A stretch of 64,000 nt of DNA from an uncultured Gammaproteobacteria bacterium (GCA_947259885.1 CAMYNW010000011.1:47696-111695), one strand, 5' to 3'. Counted from the stretch's first letter, positions 26,985 to 35,544 are shown. A program made the numbers and translations. Notes: generated from the letters alone by a model not told the origin.

Positions 26985-27889
26985 CCTCGCCCTTTGGTGC
27001 GGGTTTTATGTTGCTTAGCGTTCTTCTCAAGAAACTGAATGATCATCGAAGCAACATCTTTTCCGGTTGCTTTTTCAATGCCCTCAAGTCCAGGTGATGA
27101 GTTTACCTCCATAACCATCGGGCCACGATCAGATCTTAATAAATCAACACCGGCGACATTAAGTCCCATCTTTCTTGCAGACAGCACCGCGGTACGTCTT
27201 TCAGCCGGGGTGAGTTTTACCAAGGAAGCTTTGCCGCCTCTATGTAAATTTGAGCGAAACTCTCCTTTAGGCGCTTGTCTCATCATCGCGGCCACTACCT
27301 TGTCTCCCACAACAAATGCTCTAATATCGGCGCCACCCGCTTCCTTGATAAATTGTTGCACCAGGAAGTTTGCATTAAGTTGTCGAAACGTGTCGATGAT
27401 GGTTTCCGCCGCCTTATGTGTCTCTGCTAATACGATACCCTTACCCTGGGTGCCTTCCAGCAATTTCAGTACCAGAGGGGCGCCCCCGACCAACTGAATC
27501 AGATCATTGGTGTTTTTTGTTGAATGTGCGAAGCTCGTTAGAGGCAGTCCAATTCCAGAGCGCGCTAAGATCTGCAAAGAACGTAGTTTGTCTCTTGATC
27601 GGGTGATCGCAACAGACTCGTTGAGAGGATAGGTGCCCATCATTTCGAATTGTCTTAGAACCGCGGAACCATAAAAAGTTACGGATGCGCCGATTCGGGG
27701 TATAACTGCATCAAACCGCGGAAGTTCTTCGCCTCCAATATGTACGCTCGGAGATTTTGGGTCTATATCCATATAGCAATTTAAGGTGTGAACAAAGTCC
27801 ATCTCATGCCCACGTTCGGTTGCTGCTTCGACCAATCTTCTGTTGGAGTAAAGTTTGTTTCCCGCTCTTGTAAGGAGTGCAATTTTCAT
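26981..27889 (-). CDS. rimK: RimK-like ATP-grasp glutamate ligase
   Basis: ATP-grasp ligase of 302 residues (E. coli RimK 300). Visible parts are the N-terminal [23 protein letters not shown], the ATP-grasp lysine/glycine loop ([19 protein letters not shown]), [17 protein letters not shown], and the metal site [18 protein letters not shown]. RimK adds glutamate residues to the C-terminus of ribosomal protein S6 and can make poly-glutamate. ATG 27889 was chosen because homology begins there and it lies 4 bp after the rimB-like stop; a longer frame to 27958 runs into that gene. Confidence 0.92.
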   Translation of the reverse strand: MKIALLTRAGNKLYSNRRLVEAATERGHEMDFVHTLNCYMDIDPKSPSVHIGGEELPRFDAVIPRIGASVTFYGSAVLRQFEMMGTYPLNESVAITRSRDKLRSLQILARSGIGLPLTSFAHSTKNTNDLIQLVGGAPLVLKLLEGTQGKGIVLAETHKAAETIIDTFRQLNANFLVQQFIKEAGGADIRAFVVGDKVVAAMMRQAPKGEFRSNLHRGGKASLVKLTPAERRTAVLSARKMGLNVAGVDLLRSDRGPMVMEVNSSPGLEGIEKATGKDVASMIIQFLEKNAKQHKTRTKGRG

Positions 27890-27893
27890 TTGA

Positions 27894-28355
27894 TTAATCC
27901 TGTTTTGGTTTCTTAATATAAGGGGTAAGGTCCGGTTTCCCGGTAACGAAGGAGGCATTTGGATTCACCAGCATATTTTTACGCATTGCGGTCCTCCCAA
28001 GAAGCATTCGGAACTTCATGGTGTCCCGATTTGTCAGTGTTATCTCGATCGGCCATGCAGATTTACCTAGACGAATACTGGTTTCGATGACATAACGTTT
28101 CTCCTTATGACCGCCGGAGTCGGTTACCAATCTTTTATCAATGAATCTGGCAGTACAAATGATTTCAACATCTTCACGGCGTTGGATTGGATGTATTCCG
28201 AATCTAACCGTGTTGCGTGCGCTGTCAGGCTCGACGAAGAAGGCATGAAGAGCTGAAGTGCGTGCGCCGGTATCAATTTTGCATTTCAAATAATTTATTT
28301 CCAGGTCTGGCAGCGATATCCATTCGCGCCATCCCAGGATTTCATGCTCTTTCAT
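27894..28355 (-). CDS. rimB: RimB-like retropepsin-type protease (ATP-dependent zinc protease family)
   Basis: A 153-residue protein of the putative ATP-dependent zinc protease family. The active-site-like [12 protein letters not shown] (about 27-38) is the aspartyl retropepsin DTG triplet; [21 protein letters not shown] and MLLGRTAM are further family blocks. In Pseudomonas RimB modulates the RimK glutamate ligase. Adjacency to rimK (4 bp) supports that role. First gene of the rimB-rimK-deacylase operon. Confidence 0.85.
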   Translation of the reverse strand: MKEHEILGWREWISLPDLEINYLKCKIDTGARTSALHAFFVEPDSARNTVRFGIHPIQRREDVEIICTARFIDKRLVTDSGGHKEKRYVIETSIRLGKSAWPIEITLTNRDTMKFRMLLGRTAMRKNMLVNPNASFVTGKPDLTPYIKKPKQD

Positions 28356-28691
28356 TATAAATAAATAACCATTATTGGTTTTATACCAGTCCCTAATTCG
28401 GACGCTAAATCGTTTGAAGACGTAATAGTCAGTTTAGTTGTCTAAGATTACAGGACTGGTCTCAAGTTTTTTAGCTATATGAGATAACGTATATGTAAAA
28501 AGGTTGATCAATAAAAGTTTACTATTCCCTATCAGGTTTAGCGGTCAGCGAACGGGTAGTTTATATCGCTTTATTTTATTACATTGCCTGAATCGCATAT
28601 TGTTCGGTATTCGTTTATTTCCGGTAGTGTTCGTATGGTTATTTCTGCTGACTATTTCTTTACGCTCTCGACGGGTGTACTTGGCTGCATA
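28356..28691. other. intergenic, very A+T-rich, no gene supported
   Basis: 336 bp between the rimB start and the lapA stop. It should hold the rimB promoter and the lapA 3' end. AACCA-TTAT-TGGTT lies next to the rimB start codon. A 63-codon plus-strand frame here has biased, phenylalanine/arginine-rich composition and no ribosome-binding site, and was not accepted. Confidence 0.5.
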
Positions 28692-28886
28692 CTAACGATT
28701 TTGCCCACGCCATAACCACCCAAGAATGACGCCGATCATCAGGACCGTAAAAACCATCGCAGATCGTGGTAATGAGACCCTCCATGCAAGCAGCTGGAGA
28801 TCCACAGTGGTTGTATTTTGAAAAACAAATATACCTACCGAAGTCATCAGTAGAACGCTGAAAATAAGTTTTATTCGCTTCAGCAT
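28692..28886 (-). CDS. LapA-domain (DUF1049) inner membrane protein
   Basis: A 64-residue protein with two hydrophobic segments (about 6-24 and 43-60) and LapA family features (FVFQNTTTVDLQLLAWRVSLP then ILGWLW). E. coli LapA works with LapB in regulating LPS synthesis. No lapB follows here. Its ATG sits within the last codons of a 59-residue frame upstream (ATGCTGA overlap). Both lie downstream of an exact ECF sigma promoter (29135-29167), suggesting envelope-stress control. Confidence 0.8.
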   Translation of the reverse strand: MLKRIKLIFSVLLMTSVGIFVFQNTTTVDLQLLAWRVSLPRSAMVFTVLMIGVILGWLWRGQNR

Positions 28887-29059
28887 TTTTCCTTTTTCAG
28901 GGCTTGATCAGCATTATAACTTTCATGCTTAACATTATAAGCCCAATAGTGGGCACTCCAATGATCAGGGTTAGATGGTTTCTCTTTTGCCTTTGGACCG
29001 TTGTTGGGAGAAGACCACGCTAACGCAATAAATCGATTCTGTATTTGTTCTTTATTCAT
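28880..29059 (-). CDS. small hypothetical protein, translationally coupled to lapA
   Basis: A 59-residue hydrophilic frame starting MNKEQIQNRF, rich in W, N, H and K (PDHWSAHYWAYNVKHESYNA). No signal peptide or membrane helix and no recognised family. Support: its TGA overlaps the lapA start (ATGCTGA), the typical layout of coupled genes, and its ATG lies about 70 bp downstream of the start predicted from the exact ECF promoter at 29135-29167. The ribosome-binding site is poor. Confidence 0.5.
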   Translation of the reverse strand: MNKEQIQNRFIALAWSSPNNGPKAKEKPSNPDHWSAHYWAYNVKHESYNADQALKKEKC

Positions 29060-29134
29060 TGATTTTTAGCTATTTTCGACAAACTAAAATCGGCACATTG
29101 GACTGTTGACTGAGAAATTAATATTGAGCTAACC

Positions 29135-29167
29135 AGTAAGGACCGGATAAGACATGTAAAAGTCACA
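29135..29167 (-). promoter_or_regulatory. ECF sigma promoter (exact -35) upstream of small ORF-lapA
   Basis: Minus strand: TGTGACTT (29167-29160), 17 bases, TCCTTACT (29142-29135). The upstream element and spacing are the same as at the promoter of the cmpX-sigX operon. It is placed to transcribe the 59-residue ORF and lapA. Confidence 0.6.
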
Positions 29168-29228
29168 AAATGATGGTTAATTTGTCGTTAATCCCTGCTG
29201 CACTGCTTTTCCTGACAGGTTAACGGTA

Positions 29229-29260
29229 GATGCGCTGGCACCTTGCGGTTACCAGCGCTT
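29229..29260 (-). terminator. hairpin with GCAA tetraloop after the OmpA lipoprotein gene
   Basis: Minus strand: GCGCTGG (29258-29252) pairs with CCAGCGC (29238-29232). Within it ACC-GCAA-GGT forms a GNRA-capped inner stem. It lies about 30 bp after the ompA-like stop. There is no U-run, so it may be a 3' stabiliser or a factor-dependent end instead of a true intrinsic terminator. Confidence 0.5.
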
Positions 29261-29288
29261 TAGGCAAACTACCATCAAAAATGCCGAA

Positions 29289-29861
29289 TTAACTTGATGT
29301 GTCAATCAGCTCGACTCTGCGGTTAAGAGATCTTCCTTCACTGGTTTTATTCGAGGCCACTGGCTGTGATTCGCCATAAGTGGTGGTTTTGAGTCGCTTT
29401 GCGTCGATTCCTAACTTAATCAGAAAATCGCGAACGGCTTCTGACCGTCTGGTGCCAAGCTTTATATTATAGCTCTCGGTGCCGACGCTGTCCGTGTGCC
29501 CCGCAACTTCAATCAGCTTTGCTGGATTTCTAGCGAGTGCTGCCTTCGCCTCGGTCAGGATGGATTGCGCTTTGGCTGTAAGGGTTGACTTATCGAAATC
29601 GAACAACGGCCCACTCAGACGAAGAATAATTTCACAGCCTTTCGCGTCTACTTCAACGCCTGCTCTTGTGTTTGCACACTCATCCAGATCGTCATTGACG
29701 CCGTCACCGTCAGCATCCCCGATTTCGGTAACTACCGGTTCTACCGCTGGCGCTGGTGCCGCGGGCTGAGCGGCGGCTGTTGGTGCCGACTTGGCACTGA
29801 AGCATCCTTGCAAAAGAAGGGACACCAAGATAATGCTGATAACAGAGGTTAATAATTTCAT
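29289..29861 (-). CDS. OmpA-family lipoprotein with a thrombospondin type 3-like calcium repeat
   Basis: A 190-residue outer-membrane lipoprotein. Signal peptide with lipobox LLQGC (C20), an alanine/proline linker, one calcium-binding repeat (DADGDGVNDDLDEC, about 49-62), and a C-terminal OmpA peptidoglycan-binding domain (about 85-186) with FDFDKSTL, GHTDSVGTESYN and LGTRRSEAVRDFL. It anchors the outer membrane to the wall. It is downstream of the sigma factor, as oprF is downstream of sigX in Pseudomonas. An exact ECF promoter lies at 30155-30187. It lacks an OprF-like beta-barrel; a barrel fragment is encoded just upstream. Confidence 0.9.
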   Translation of the reverse strand: MKLLTSVISIILVSLLLQGCFSAKSAPTAAAQPAAPAPAVEPVVTEIGDADGDGVNDDLDECANTRAGVEVDAKGCEIILRLSGPLFDFDKSTLTAKAQSILTEAKAALARNPAKLIEVAGHTDSVGTESYNIKLGTRRSEAVRDFLIKLGIDAKRLKTTTYGESQPVASNKTSEGRSLNRRVELIDTSS

Positions 29862-29885
29862 GTTAGGGATCCTTAATTATATTAA

Positions 29886-30182
29886 TTAGAAACGAAAGCC
29901 AAGGCCAACGGTAAAGACATGATTTCCGTCGCTTCGGTTATCTGCAACGGTTTCAATGCGGTCCTCGATCTCATTAAGACTGCCCAGATTCAGATCATCA
30001 AAAAACCATTCGTATCGGTATCGCGTAATCAGAAAAGTGCTGTCATTCAAATAACGCGGATACTTTGCTTTTTTATAGACATAACCAAACTCCCGATAAG
30101 GGTAAAAGTGATTCACGAGAAAGCGGCCTGATATAGATAGACCGCACTTAATATCACTTAGACGAGAGCGTAATGCTTTAAG
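29886..30182 (-). pseudogene. outer-membrane beta-barrel C-terminal fragment
   Basis: The frame is open from 30182 and could start at GTG 30116, but has no ATG and no signal peptide. Its sequence alternates polar and aromatic residues (GRFLVNHFYPYREFGYVY, FLITRYRYEWFF) and ends VFTVGLGFRF, a typical last beta-strand with terminal phenylalanine. It looks like the last strands of an outer-membrane barrel, possibly the barrel half of an ancestral OprF/OmpA-type protein whose periplasmic domain is the next gene. The ECF promoter at 30155-30187 lies inside this frame, which argues that it is decayed. A short functional GTG-started peptide cannot be ruled out. Confidence 0.45.
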
Positions 30183-30187
30183 TCACA
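30155..30187 (-). promoter_or_regulatory. ECF sigma promoter (exact -35) upstream of barrel fragment and OmpA lipoprotein
   Basis: Minus strand: TGTGACTT (30187-30180), 17 bases, TCTAAGTG (30162-30155). Its position after the sigma gene and ahead of the OmpA lipoprotein gives the latter a leader of about 290 nt. Confidence 0.65.
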
Positions 30188-30296
30188 GGAGTGGTAAATT
30201 AATTACGCAAGCGTTATTACAAAAGTCTTATAGACCTAGGGACAGCGTCATGGGCCCGAAAATTACTCTATGTTGCGAGCGCTATTCCGGGGCCGT

Positions 30297-30884
30297 TTAC
30301 TGATCTCCTGCAATCGAGCGGGCACGGTCAAGTGCCCGATAGAGTCTCATTTTTGTCGCGCTTAACTTGAGATCAAGTACTTCAGATATTTCCGCAAGAT
30401 CTAAATCGGCAATAAACCTTAAAGTCAGGATCTGGCGATCATCGAAATCAATCGCTGCCAGAATCTGCGAGGCGCGAATCTGATTATCAGTCTTATCATG
30501 GTCTGATGAGGCCAGGCCGGTATGAAGATTCTCTATACCGGAAAATTCATCAACACTTGTATGGCGATTAATTTGTTTGTTTTTTTTGTAATAGGTGAAA
30601 CACTCCCTTCGAACAATCTGCATCAGCCAGGTTTTAAATTTCGATCTTCCCTCAAAGCTGACAAGGTGGTGGTATACCTTGAGCATGACTTCCTGTACTA
30701 CCTCTGCTGCATCTTCAGGGCGGTCAAGCAGACGTTGACAGACTTGAAACATGATTCTCTCATGGCGAAGCATCAGTTCTTCATAAGCACTGTCAACGAA
30801 CGGCAGCTCAGTTTGAGCGCGGGCAACCAGCTCGCCATCGGGATCCAGCCCACGGGCTTCCTGGCCGTGGGTTTTTCTCGTCAT
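30297..30884 (-). CDS. sigX: ECF RNA polymerase sigma factor, SigX-like
   Basis: A 195-residue sigma-70 family factor with region 2 (AAEVVQEVMLKVYHHL, FKTWLMQIVRRECFTYYKK; about 58-102) and region 4 (DDRQILTLRFIADLDLAEIS...LSATKMRLYRALDRAR; about 146-190), and no region 1 or 3, so ECF type. Directly upstream are a CmpX-like channel and a small CfrX-like protein, and downstream is an OmpA-type gene. This is the cfrX-cmpX-sigX-oprF order of Pseudomonas, where SigX responds to envelope and osmotic stress. No anti-sigma factor is adjacent. An exact copy of the regulon promoter lies upstream of the operon (32079-32111), implying autoregulation. Confidence 0.85.
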   Translation of the reverse strand: MTRKTHGQEARGLDPDGELVARAQTELPFVDSAYEELMLRHERIMFQVCQRLLDRPEDAAEVVQEVMLKVYHHLVSFEGRSKFKTWLMQIVRRECFTYYKKNKQINRHTSVDEFSGIENLHTGLASSDHDKTDNQIRASQILAAIDFDDRQILTLRFIADLDLAEISEVLDLKLSATKMRLYRALDRARSIAGDQ

Positions 30885-30912
30885 ATTTAGTGTGGTCGGT
30901 TACTGGACTCGA

Positions 30913-31746
30913 TCAGTCCGCAGTTTCCGTCACTTGTTGTTCAAGCATCTCTCGATTGGAAACCGTGACAACGCTGGTATCGTTGATTCGAATTTTTGTC
31001 TTGGTGGAACCGACTTCAACAATCGTGCCTTCGATGTCCTTCACTGAAACTTTACTGTTTGGTGCGAATATGTCTCTCGCATACACACCTGCGACAATGT
31101 TCGAAGATATATCACGAGTACCCAGCCCTAAGGAAAGCGCCATTCCAGCGGCTGCTGCAAAGATGAGAATTGACACCACCTGATTAAGCAGGTCTGTTTC
31201 AATATCCAGTTGGCCGATTGCCAGCGTCACACTGATGACAACCATCACGCCGTAGATAGCGCTGCCAAGTGGCTTAGCGTAAGACAGGTGCATGCCTTCC
31301 GCAGCACTACGCACGCCAGTTCGGACGAAGTGTGCCACCAGCAGGCCGATCAGCAGCACCAGTGCGGCGCCGATTACTTTTGGCAGGTACAACACAAAGT
31401 CATCTATCGTTGCTGAGACCCGTTCAAGGCCTAACGCGTCGGCCGCTGAGATGATAAAGGTCAGCATAATGATCCAAAACACGATCACTCCAATCATTTT
31501 TGCTGGCGTAGTTTTGACTCCGGAACGATCGAGAGCACCGGTGATCCCAGCTGTTTTGCTCAACTTATTGATGCCAATCTTATCCAGCAGCTTGGAAATG
31601 ATAACGCTGATGATCTTGGCGATGAAGTAACCCGCAACCAGCATAAAGATCGCGCCTGCCAGATTTGGCAGGAAAGACATCAGCTTGGTGTATAGAGTGT
31701 TCATCGGCGTAGCGATGGCTTTTTGCAACGCGGTAATTTGATCCAT
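30913..31746 (-). CDS. cmpX: CmpX-like MscS-related membrane protein
   Basis: A 277-residue inner-membrane protein with about five hydrophobic segments and paired conserved-TM-helix repeats (LPNLAGAIFMLVAGYFIAKI and LPKVIGAALVLLIGLLVAHF). A pore-like glycine/alanine segment (AAAAGMALSLGLGTRDISSN) and a small MscS-type beta domain end the protein. Length agrees with Pseudomonas CmpX. A strong ribosome-binding site (GAGGAGG) precedes ATG 31746. CmpX influences SigX activity and osmotic responses in Pseudomonas; the 28-bp gap to the sigma gene supports the same link here. Confidence 0.85.
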   Translation of the reverse strand: MDQITALQKAIATPMNTLYTKLMSFLPNLAGAIFMLVAGYFIAKIISVIISKLLDKIGINKLSKTAGITGALDRSGVKTTPAKMIGVIVFWIIMLTFIISAADALGLERVSATIDDFVLYLPKVIGAALVLLIGLLVAHFVRTGVRSAAEGMHLSYAKPLGSAIYGVMVVISVTLAIGQLDIETDLLNQVVSILIFAAAAGMALSLGLGTRDISSNIVAGVYARDIFAPNSKVSVKDIEGTIVEVGSTKTKIRINDTSVVTVSNREMLEQQVTETAD

Positions 31747-31794
31747 GATATGCCTCCTCAGGGAGAAAAATGATTGCAGGAATGAAAAAAGGGA

Positions 31795-32025
31795 TTAGTT
31801 CGAGTTATCACGATCATTCAGTTTGACTGCAGACTCGGCAGCGAATTTGAATAGGGGCGCCAGCAAAACCAGAAAAGCCGAAAACAGATTACCTATGCAA
31901 AATTCAACGACTTCTCGAGCGGCGATACTGACCCGGGCTCTCTTAAGTGCGGGTGCGACCAGTTGGCCCGGCTCTGGCTCTTCGAGGCCCTCGAATATCC
32001 ATTCAGGCGGATTACTTTCAGACAT
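31795..32025 (-). CDS. small CfrX-like membrane-associated protein
   Basis: A 76-residue protein. The acidic N-terminus (PPEWIFEGLEEPEPGQL) is followed by a basic stretch and one hydrophobic segment (about 45-62, LFSAFLVLLAPLFKF). It has a good ribosome-binding site (AGGAG) and is the first gene after the ECF promoter at 32079-32111, 48 bp ahead of cmpX. Position corresponds to CfrX, the small protein upstream of cmpX in Pseudomonas; the sequence relationship could not be tested. Function unknown. Confidence 0.7.
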   Translation of the reverse strand: MSESNPPEWIFEGLEEPEPGQLVAPALKRARVSIAAREVVEFCIGNLFSAFLVLLAPLFKFAAESAVKLNDRDNSN

Positions 32026-32078
32026 TATTACTTCTCCTATTTGTTCAGCTTTGATTAAGCTTTAGTTCGGGTTATGTG

Positions 32079-32111
32079 TTGATAGATAGCGTGGTCTAGC
32101 GGAAAGTCACA
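32079..32111 (-). promoter_or_regulatory. ECF sigma promoter (exact -35) of the cfrX-cmpX-sigX operon
   Basis: Minus strand: TGTGACTT (32111-32104), 17 bases, TCTATCAA (32086-32079), 53 bp before the first start codon. This copy precedes the operon that encodes the sigma factor and is the key evidence that the motif belongs to it. Confidence 0.7.
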
Positions 32112-32363
32112 TTCAGTACGCTATTGTCGGTTATTTGCGCGGAAAGCCTGAGGGGATTTGCAAAATAGGGCATTAATCGCACTGCCTGCTCCAAATGCTG
32201 GAGCACTGGCTAAATTTGAATTTCACTCGCAAATGGATAGAAATATTTCTGTGTGAGGTCCGTTTATAAGAATTTTTGTGGCATGGCAGCTATTGACTGA
32301 TGTCCGACAGGACCGCAATCAGTTCGACAGAAAGAAGCGTGATACGTTAATGATGTATCTACC
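32112..32363. other. intergenic between mgtE and the sigX operon
   Basis: Non-coding. A symmetrical hairpin GCTCCA-AATGC-TGGAGC lies at 32188-32204, with no T-run. With the promoter and leader it makes a 338-bp gap without genes. No magnesium riboswitch was recognised downstream of mgtE. Confidence 0.5.
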
Positions 32364-33743
32364 TTATTTTAAGAGAGGCATGAATGCAGCGGCCAGGCTC
32401 AACACCAGAAAAAAACCGGCGATATCAGTGATCGTTGTCAATAGCGGGCCGCTGGCAACCGCGGGATCCTGTCCAAATCGTTTCAGCATCAGTGGCACGA
32501 CGCCGCCTATAGACACTGCAATAATTGTGTTTATTGCAAGAGCGAGGCCTATGACCAGTCCAAGATAGGGATTGCCTTTCCAGATCCAGGCGACAATGCC
32601 GATCAATAGTCCAAGTACCAGTCCGTTAATTAATCCTACCGACATTTCTTTTATCCATATCCGGAAAGCGTCGACGGGTTTAGCCAGGCCCAGGGACAGT
32701 TCACGCATACTGACGGCAACCGCCTGGTTGCCGGAGCATCCGCTCATATCTGAAACCATTGGCAGAAATATTGCGATCGCAATTACGGCAGCGAGCGTTT
32801 CTTCATAGGCCGCAATCACGCTGGCGGCGATGATGTTAAGTACAATATTTGCGGACAGCCATACCAGTCGACGCCTTGAACGGATATATACCGGCATGGA
32901 TCTTAACTCGTCCCCGATAACGCCCTGACGCGCTAAACTTTGAGCTTCGGTGCGATGCAGAACAGCTTCATCGAGCGCAAACCTTGACACCGTTCCGACC
33001 AATTTTCCATCGGATTCCACCACCGGTAATCCGAGAAAGGGATGACGATCAAAAATAGCCTGCAAATCGCCAATCGTGGCGTCTGTAGACACCGTCGTCG
33101 GTTTGACCATGATTTCGGGTAATCTGGCGTTACGTTTGGCGGTAAGCAGATTACGCAGGGATACAACGCCTACTGGTCTGCCCGCTGAATCCAGTATGTA
33201 GGGATGTTGTCCGCGAAATCGTTCAAAATCTTCATCGTCACTCGCCAGTCTTCTCAGAACCTCGCCAACTGAATCGGATTCCAGAAAGCTAAACGCATCC
33301 GCTGACATCAACCCACCGGCGGTGTCGCTGTCGTAACTGAGAAGTTTGCGCACCTCTTCGGCACTATCCTGATCCATTTCGGCAAGGATCGCCTCGCTAT
33401 CCGTGGTCTCGAGATCTCCGATAACGTCAGCTTGAATATCAGAGCCCAGTTCGTCAATAATTCCGGCAGCGGTCTCAATCTCCAGACTTTCGACCAGATC
33501 GGCCGCAAGTTCGGTGGGCGCCTCATTAACCAGCCTGGCAGCGAATTCAGGTGGCAACAAGGAAAACACTTGTTCAATTTCTTCATGCTTGAGCAGAAGA
33601 ATGATTCTCAACTCGTCGCTTAAGGAAAGTGGATCTAATAATTCAACCAGCGATGCGCTGCTTTCCGATTCGATGGCCTCCAGCAGCTGTTCTAATAAAA
33701 TCTCATCGTCATTTTGGTCTGTTGATAGTCTGTTTTCAATCAT
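32364..33743 (-). CDS. mgtE: magnesium transporter MgtE
   Basis: A 459-residue Mg2+ channel/transporter. The N-terminal superhelical domain (about 15-130) is followed by two CBS domains (about 140-255) that sense cytoplasmic Mg2+. The C-terminal membrane domain has five helices and the pore signature MVSDMSGCSGNQAVAVSMRELSLG (about 328-351; split here as MVSDMSGCSGNQA and VSMRELSLG). Length and domain order are standard. It lies beside a CNNM/CorC-type protein and 5 kb from a corA remnant. Confidence 0.95.
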   Translation of the reverse strand: MIENRLSTDQNDDEILLEQLLEAIESESSASLVELLDPLSLSDELRIILLLKHEEIEQVFSLLPPEFAARLVNEAPTELAADLVESLEIETAAGIIDELGSDIQADVIGDLETTDSEAILAEMDQDSAEEVRKLLSYDSDTAGGLMSADAFSFLESDSVGEVLRRLASDDEDFERFRGQHPYILDSAGRPVGVVSLRNLLTAKRNARLPEIMVKPTTVSTDATIGDLQAIFDRHPFLGLPVVESDGKLVGTVSRFALDEAVLHRTEAQSLARQGVIGDELRSMPVYIRSRRRLVWLSANIVLNIIAASVIAAYEETLAAVIAIAIFLPMVSDMSGCSGNQAVAVSMRELSLGLAKPVDAFRIWIKEMSVGLINGLVLGLLIGIVAWIWKGNPYLGLVIGLALAINTIIAVSIGGVVPLMLKRFGQDPAVASGPLLTTITDIAGFFLVLSLAAAFMPLLK

Positions 33744-33796
33744 GACACTTGCTCTCTCTATGCGCTTTATCCAGAGTCACTATCCTCAATTTTTGA

Positions 33797-35158
33797 TTAG
33801 GATTGGCCCAAATCAGCTTCTTTTTCACTCAAGTCATTCTGATCAGATTCGTCGGTCGAAAAGATATGAACCTGACCGACGCGATTGCTATTAATCGAGA
33901 TTGCCACCATCCGAAGGCCTGATTCGAGTATGACATCGCCCACCTCCGGCATCCGATTGAGTTGTTGCATAAACAGGCCGGAGATGGTGTTAGCGTCCAG
34001 ATCGTCAGGCAAAGAGATATCAATGACTCGTTCAAGATCCGTAATTGAAACCAGTCCGTCAGTCTCCCAGTGGTTTTCAACTCTTCGGACTAATTGATCT
34101 GGTTCGTCAATATCCAGCTCATCAGAAATTTCACCCACGATCTCTTCCAGGATGTCCTCCAGTGTTACCACACCGGAAAAAGCACCATATTCATCCATTG
34201 CCAGCGCCATATGTGTTCTTGTCCTGCGCATTGATTCAAAGAGATTGCTGATAGGCTGCGTCTCTGGCACCAATAAAGCATCCCTTAAGTTTTGGCGGAT
34301 AACAGCAATTGGGTCAGGCAGACTCTTCTGATCAATTATCGCCGTATATAGGTCTTTGACCAGGATGATTCCTACCGGTGAGCCTGGATCTCCATCGATA
34401 ACCGGGAAGCGCGAATGTTGAGACTGGCGTATCAAATCAAGAGTCATATCCCACTCGTTCTTAAGGTCGATAGTTTCGACTGAGCTTCTGGGTACCATAA
34501 TCTGCTCCACGGAATGGGTATCAAACTCAAACATGTTGTTAAGCATGAGCGCCTTGCCAGTATTCATATCCCCATGCTTTTCGGAATTGTCAATAATCCC
34601 TCTGATCTCTTCATCCGAGAGAACATCGCCATGTGTCGCTTCTTCGACATTAAAATAGGAGAGAATTGAGCGGGAGGCCTTGTTAAGCAGCCAGTTCAAT
34701 GGATACATGCAAAGGTAGAACCAATGCAGTGGGTACGCGACCCATTGTGAGACAGGCTCCGGTTTTCGGATTGCAAAGGTCTTAGGAACTTGTTCTCCGA
34801 CAACAATATGTAAGGAAGAAAAAATGATGAATCCGATCAAAAATGCGATGGGATGTATCAGTTCATCCGGAACATGAATAAGGTGGAAAAGTGGTTCAAG
34901 CATTGCGGCGACAATTGGCTCTCCTACCCAGCCCAGACCAAGTGAAGCCATGGTGATCCCTAGTTGGCATGCAGCAAGATATGACTCAAGATTTTTTTGA
35001 ATCCGTAGAGTAAGTGCAGCGGCGCGGCTTCCCTGGTTGGAAAGCGACTCTATCCTGAACGCCTTGGCCGTCACCAAAGCGAACTCCGCCGCAACAAAAA
35101 AACCGTTTATAGTCAATAGAAGGAGTATCACGGATACACCAATTAAGTTATTTTCCAT
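33797..35158 (-). CDS. CNNM/CorC family (DUF21-CBS-CorC_HlyC) transporter-associated protein
   Basis: A 453-residue inner-membrane protein. The DUF21 domain (about 1-190) has four hydrophobic segments and ACQLGITMASLGLGWVGEP and HIVVGEQVPKTFAI. Two CBS domains follow (about 215-335, with MVPRSSVETIDL and ALAMDEYGAFSGVVTLEDILEEIVG), then a CorC_HlyC domain (about 345-430). Family members mediate Mg2+/Co2+ efflux or resistance; older annotation calls them hemolysins. It lies 53 bp upstream of mgtE on the same strand, so a Mg2+-homeostasis operon is likely. It might compensate for the missing ybeX/corC of the miaB cluster (inference). Confidence 0.9.
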   Translation of the reverse strand: MENNLIGVSVILLLLTINGFFVAAEFALVTAKAFRIESLSNQGSRAAALTLRIQKNLESYLAACQLGITMASLGLGWVGEPIVAAMLEPLFHLIHVPDELIHPIAFLIGFIIFSSLHIVVGEQVPKTFAIRKPEPVSQWVAYPLHWFYLCMYPLNWLLNKASRSILSYFNVEEATHGDVLSDEEIRGIIDNSEKHGDMNTGKALMLNNMFEFDTHSVEQIMVPRSSVETIDLKNEWDMTLDLIRQSQHSRFPVIDGDPGSPVGIILVKDLYTAIIDQKSLPDPIAVIRQNLRDALLVPETQPISNLFESMRRTRTHMALAMDEYGAFSGVVTLEDILEEIVGEISDELDIDEPDQLVRRVENHWETDGLVSITDLERVIDISLPDDLDANTISGLFMQQLNRMPEVGDVILESGLRMVAISINSNRVGQVHIFSTDESDQNDLSEKEADLGQS

Positions 35159-35373
35159 TGTAGATAAATATAGAAATGTTTAGTGGCAGATTCCTGAACA
35201 GAAAAGCTTAATTGGAACAGGATTGATTTCGCTAGGTAACAGGTCTTTTTACTTCCCGGAACGAGCGCAGATGTTGACCCGAAGCGTATAGGAGGGAGTA
35301 TTGATGGAGAACTTTCCCGATGCAATACCCCATGGCGAATTAGCAATTCAAATTACAATCCTTTGATTAGAAG

Positions 35374-35544
35374 CTAGTCGGTATAGCGGTCTTCAATTTT
35401 GCAATCTGCGCTACAAAGACTCTTATTTTTGATTTCTATGTCCAAATCTGTTTGCAGATCAATAAGTTGCCGATATAGCCAGTTTAAGTGTCGTTTGGAC
35501 AATCCAGGCAGGCAGGAGCGCAGTGCGGTCAACGCAAGGTTCAT
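35374..35544 (-). CDS. possible small hypothetical protein under the ECF promoter
   Basis: A 56-residue frame (MNLALTALRS to KIEDRYTD) with helix-forming, amphipathic composition (LSKRHLNWLYRQLIDLQTDLDIEIKNK). GAGG lies directly before ATG 35544. The frame also extends to TTG 35625. Support comes mainly from the exact ECF promoter at 35716-35748 facing this direction with no other gene in its path. An overlapping 107-codon plus-strand frame (35399-35722) is the alternative, but has no such signal. No family recognised. Confidence 0.4.
   Translation of the reverse strand: MNLALTALRSCLPGLSKRHLNWLYRQLIDLQTDLDIEIKNKSLCSADCKIEDRYTD

Noticed and set aside
33308..33586. Minus-strand 92-codon frame within mgtE in another phase
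   Set aside because: Overlaps the conserved MgtE N-domain and CBS coding region.
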